This document shows positions 61,395 through 64,000 of a DNA stretch of 64,000 nt, one piece after another. Source of the stretch: Longimycelium tulufanense (GTDB lineage: Bacteria > Actinomycetota > Actinomycetes > Mycobacteriales > Pseudonocardiaceae); assembly GCF_014645795.1 (NCBI RefSeq), contig NZ_BMMK01000014.1, forward strand, positions 62,001-126,000, read 5' to 3'. Below the pieces are notes generated by a model that saw only the letters and a program-made list of their open reading frames with translations, was not told where the DNA came from and did no database searches. Made by a program: the position numbers and the translations under genes. The number at the start of each line of letters is the position of its first letter. The first letter of the stretch is position 1.

Positions 61395-64000
61395 GTGGGT
61401 GAACAAGTCAGCGACAGCGCACTGCGTCGAGCCCTCCGTCGGGCACGGGACGGGGCGGCGTTGGACGTCACCGAGGCCGCCGTGCTCATGGCGGCTCGCG
61501 GCGAACACCTGGAGGAGCTGCTCGCCACGGCCAGCCGGGTCCGCGACGCCCACCTGGCCGCCGAGAACCGGGCGGGCGTCATCTCCTACAGCCGGAACGC
61601 GTTCATCCCGCTGACCCGGCTCTGCCGCGACCGCTGCCGCTACTGCACCTTCGCCACGGTGCCGCACCGCCTGCCGGCGCCCTTCCTGGAGCGCGACGAG
61701 GTCCTGGAGATCGCGCGGCGCGCCGCCGCGGCCGGGTGCAAGGAGGCCCTCTTCACCCTCGGTGACCGCCCCGAGGACCGCTGGCCGGCGGCACGCGAGT
61801 GGCTCGACGCCCGCGGCTACGCCTCCACCCTCGACTACGTGCGCGCGTGCGCCATCGCGGTGCTGGAGGAGACCGGCCTGCTGCCGCACCTCAACCCCGG
61901 CGTGATGAGCTGGACCGAGCTGCAGCGGCTCAAGCCGGTTGCGGTCAGCATGGGCATGATGCTGGAGACCACCGCCGAGCGGCTGTGGTCCGAGCCCGGC
62001 GGCCCGCACTACGGCTCGCCCGACAAGGAGCCTGCCGTCCGGCTGCGGGTACTCACCGACGCCGGCCGTGTCGGCGTCCCATTCACCACCGGCATCCTCA
62101 TCGGCATCGGCGAGACGCTCACCGAGCGCGCCGAGTCGCTGCACGCGATCCGCAAGCTCGCCCGGCAGTACCGGCACATCCAGGAAGTCATCGTGCAGAA
62201 CTTCCGCGCCAAGCCGGACACCGCCATGCGCAACCACCCGGACGCCGACATCGCGGACCTCGCCGCCACCACGGCTGTCGCCCGGTTGCTCCTCGGATCC
62301 GGCACCAGCGTGCAGGCCCCGCCCAACCTCATCGGCGAGGAGCACGACCTGCTGCTGCGTGCCGGCATCGACGACTGGGGTGGCGTCTCGCCGGTGACGC
62401 CCGACCACGTCAACCCCGAGCTGCCCTGGCCGCGGATCGAGGAACTGGAGCGGCGCACGGCTGCCGCCGGCTTCGCGTTGCGCGAGCGTCTGACGGCGTA
62501 CCCGCATTACGTCCAGTCGGTGCTCGGCGAGGGGCAGAGTGCACCCTGGATCGATGCCAGGTTGATCGGACACGTCTCGGCACTCGCCCGCCCGGACGGC
62601 ATGGCCGACGAAACCGCGATGCCGGTAGGCCGCACGTGGCAGGAGCCGGACGGCGGTTTCGATTCCACCGGTCGCACGGACCTGCACGCCAGCATCGACA
62701 CCACGGGCCGCACCGGCGACCGCCGGGCCGACTTCGACACGGTCTACGGCGACTGGGAAGAGCTTCGACGCAGCGTCGTGGCACGCCAGCGACAGGCTGA
62801 CTCCCACGAGCGGATGGCCGAAGCCGCCCAGGATGCGCTGCTGTCCGCGGCAGAAGCGGGCGATTGCCCCGAAAATGCGGGCAGCGGCCTCGCATCTGCC
62901 AGCGAACTCCCGAATCCCGCGGGAACAGACCACCAATCCGCGGGCACGCTCCTGGAATCTGCGGGCACGCTTCACGCAACCGCATCCGAGGTTGACCAAT
63001 CGACGGACACGTCGCGACCGGGCCCGGGTCAGGGCGCGCCGGAGCGGTTGAACTCCGACGTCATTGCGGGGTTGAGGCTCGCAGCTGAGGACCCCGCGGC
63101 GCTCCTCGACGAGCGGCACACCGACGCCGCGCTCGCCCTTCTCACCGCCGACGGGCCCGCTCTGGAAGAGCTGACGCGCATCGCTGACCAGCTTCGTGCC
63201 GACGTCGTCGGTGACGACGTCACTTACGTCGTCAACCGAAACATCAATTTCTCCAACGTCTGTTACGTCGGCTGCCGGTTCTGCGCCTTCGCACAACGCG
63301 AGCGGGACGCCGACGCCTACCGGCTTTCCGTCGACGACGTCGCCGACCGCGCCGAGGAGGCATGGCGGGCCGGCGCCACCGAGGTCTGCCTGCAGGGAGG
63401 TATCGACCCGAAGCTGCCGGTCACCGGCTACGCCGACATGGTCCGCGCCATCAAGGCGCGCGTTCCCGGCATGCACGTGCACGCGTTCAGCCCGATGGAG
63501 ATCGTCTCCGCCGCGGCGAAGGCGGGCGTGAGCGTCGAGGAGTGGCTGACCGAGCTGCGCGACGCCGGCCTGGACACCATCCCCGGCACCGCGGCCGAGA
63601 TCCTCGACGACGACGTCCGGTGGGTCCTCACCAAGGGCAAACTGCCCGCCGCCACCTGGATCGAGGTGGTCAGCACGGCGCATCGGCTCGGCATCCCGTC
63701 CAGCAGCACGATGATGTACGGCCACGTCGACCATCCCGGCCACTGGCTGGGGCACCTGCGCACCCTGGCGCGGGTGCAGGACGGCAGCGGTGGGCTCACC
63801 GAGTTCGTGGCGTTGCCCTTCGTCCACCGCAACGCGCCCATCTACCTGGCCGGCATCGCGCGGCCCGGCCCTACGCAGCGGGACAACCGCGCCATTCACG
63901 CTATGGCTCGGCTGCTGTTGCACGGCCGCATCCACAACATCCAGTGCTCGTGGGTGAAGTTGGGGGACGAGGGCACCGCGCAGGTGCTCCGTGGTGGCGC
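61395..64000 (+). CDS. fbiC: F420 biosynthesis protein FbiC (FO synthase), 3' end outside the window
   Basis: A fused CofG-CofH radical-SAM enzyme, with 868 codons visible. It makes 7,8-didemethyl-8-hydroxy-5-deazariboflavin, the F420 chromophore, from tyrosine and a pyrimidine precursor. The CofG half has CRDRCRYC at residue 77, and the CofH half has CYVGCRFC at residue 623; both are CxxxCxxC clusters. Other matches include [33 protein letters not shown] and [14 protein letters not shown]. The linker between halves (about residues 460-545) is longer than usual and repetitive ([16 protein letters not shown]). The start is GTG 61395, behind a TACGAT box. Confidence 0.95.
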   Translation, partial: MGEQVSDSALRRALRRARDGAALDVTEAAVLMAARGEHLEELLATASRVRDAHLAAENRAGVISYSRNAFIPLTRLCRDRCRYCTFATVPHRLPAPFLERDEVLEIARRAAAAGCKEALFTLGDRPEDRWPAAREWLDARGYASTLDYVRACAIAVLEETGLLPHLNPGVMSWTELQRLKPVAVSMGMMLETTAERLWSEPGGPHYGSPDKEPAVRLRVLTDAGRVGVPFTTGILIGIGETLTERAESLHAIRKLARQYRHIQEVIVQNFRAKPDTAMRNHPDADIADLAATTAVARLLLGSGTSVQAPPNLIGEEHDLLLRAGIDDWGGVSPVTPDHVNPELPWPRIEELERRTAAAGFALRERLTAYPHYVQSVLGEGQSAPWIDARLIGHVSALARPDGMADETAMPVGRTWQEPDGGFDSTGRTDLHASIDTTGRTGDRRADFDTVYGDWEELRRSVVARQRQADSHERMAEAAQDALLSAAEAGDCPENAGSGLASASELPNPAGTDHQSAGTLLESAGTLHATASEVDQSTDTSRPGPGQGAPERLNSDVIAGLRLAAEDPAALLDERHTDAALALLTADGPALEELTRIADQLRADVVGDDVTYVVNRNINFSNVCYVGCRFCAFAQRERDADAYRLSVDDVADRAEEAWRAGATEVCLQGGIDPKLPVTGYADMVRAIKARVPGMHVHAFSPMEIVSAAAKAGVSVEEWLTELRDAGLDTIPGTAAEILDDDVRWVLTKGKLPAATWIEVVSTAHRLGIPSSSTMMYGHVDHPGHWLGHLRTLARVQDGSGGLTEFVALPFVHRNAPIYLAGIARPGPTQRDNRAIHAMARLLLHGRIHNIQCSWVKLGDEGTAQVLRGG

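Noticed and set aside
1-64000. tRNA, rRNA, IS elements and integrases
   Set aside because: I looked for GTTCGA-type T-loops in cloverleaf context and for transposase or recombinase motifs and found none. The TTCGAAC at 11705 is the SOS box and the CGTTCGAC words near 50400, 52235 and 53490 belong to xth tails.

Overview
The window is a high-GC actinobacterial chromosome segment, most likely from a Pseudonocardiaceae-type organism (Amycolatopsis/Saccharopolyspora relatives). Reasons: very high G+C in third codon positions, many GTG starts, several starts 5-7 bases after a TANNNT -10 box (leaderless transcripts), a complete F420 gene fbiC, the imuA'-imuB-dnaE2 mutasome behind a mycobacterial-type SOS box, ESX (type VII) PE/PPE/EspG genes, and the order sucC-sucD-DUF5336-DUF6350(PerM)-purN-purH, which matches M. 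tuberculosis Rv0951-Rv0957. No rRNA, tRNA, CRISPR array, transposase or integrase was recognised.

Layout. 1-3.4 kb: a partial lipase (minus), a polytopic membrane protein and a B12-binding mutase subunit. 4.2-11.5 kb: the housekeeping block sucCD, a 34-kDa-antigen-like protein, a PerM-like membrane protein, purN and purH, with clear hairpin terminators. 11.7-19.9 kb: the SOS mutagenesis cassette imuA'-imuB-dnaE2, in which ImuB and DnaE2 both carry long low-complexity insertions. 20.2 kb: a universal stress protein. 21.0-30.1 kb (minus): five adjacent paralogous genes built from YezG-like immunity domains, two unnamed shared domains and C-terminal TNT (NAD+ glycohydrolase) domains. This is the best candidate for an undescribed system. 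30.2-32.8 kb: pentapeptide-repeat protein, small coiled-coil protein, folD-DUF3017, DUF1918. 32.8-37 kb: lipoprotein, three-gene ABC-2 exporter, acyltransferase. 37.1-38.1 kb: a DUF397 gene beside a frameshifted XRE/DUF5753 regulator. 38.5-39.3 kb: DUF457-type membrane hydrolase. 39.5-43.5 kb (minus): a sulfur-acquisition operon (SfnB-like, DszC-like, DszA-like) preceded by a 25-residue leader peptide and a well-formed promoter. 43.7-47.2 kb: ESX module (PE-like protein, DUF3558 lipoprotein, PPE-like protein, EspG). 47.3-49.5 kb: icd, an SH3 protein and a DUF4288 protein. 49.6-53.5 kb: exonuclease III gene xth followed by two further, degenerate copies of its 3' end that bracket cargo genes, one of them AT-rich. 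54-61.1 kb: accessory region with small secreted proteins, an ATP-grasp ligase, a ricin-type lectin, an XRE regulator, a membrane protein and a frameshifted gene. 61.4 kb to the end: fbiC, cut by the window edge.

How the parts work together. The housekeeping genes supply the TCA cycle (sucCD, icd), purine synthesis (purN, purH) and one-carbon units (folD provides the formyl-THF used by PurN and PurH). The imuA'-imuB-dnaE2 genes form one LexA-controlled response. The sulfur operon looks attenuated by its leader peptide. The ESX module and the TNT genes could be functionally linked, because the known TNT toxin CpnT depends on ESX export, but nothing in this sequence proves that link.
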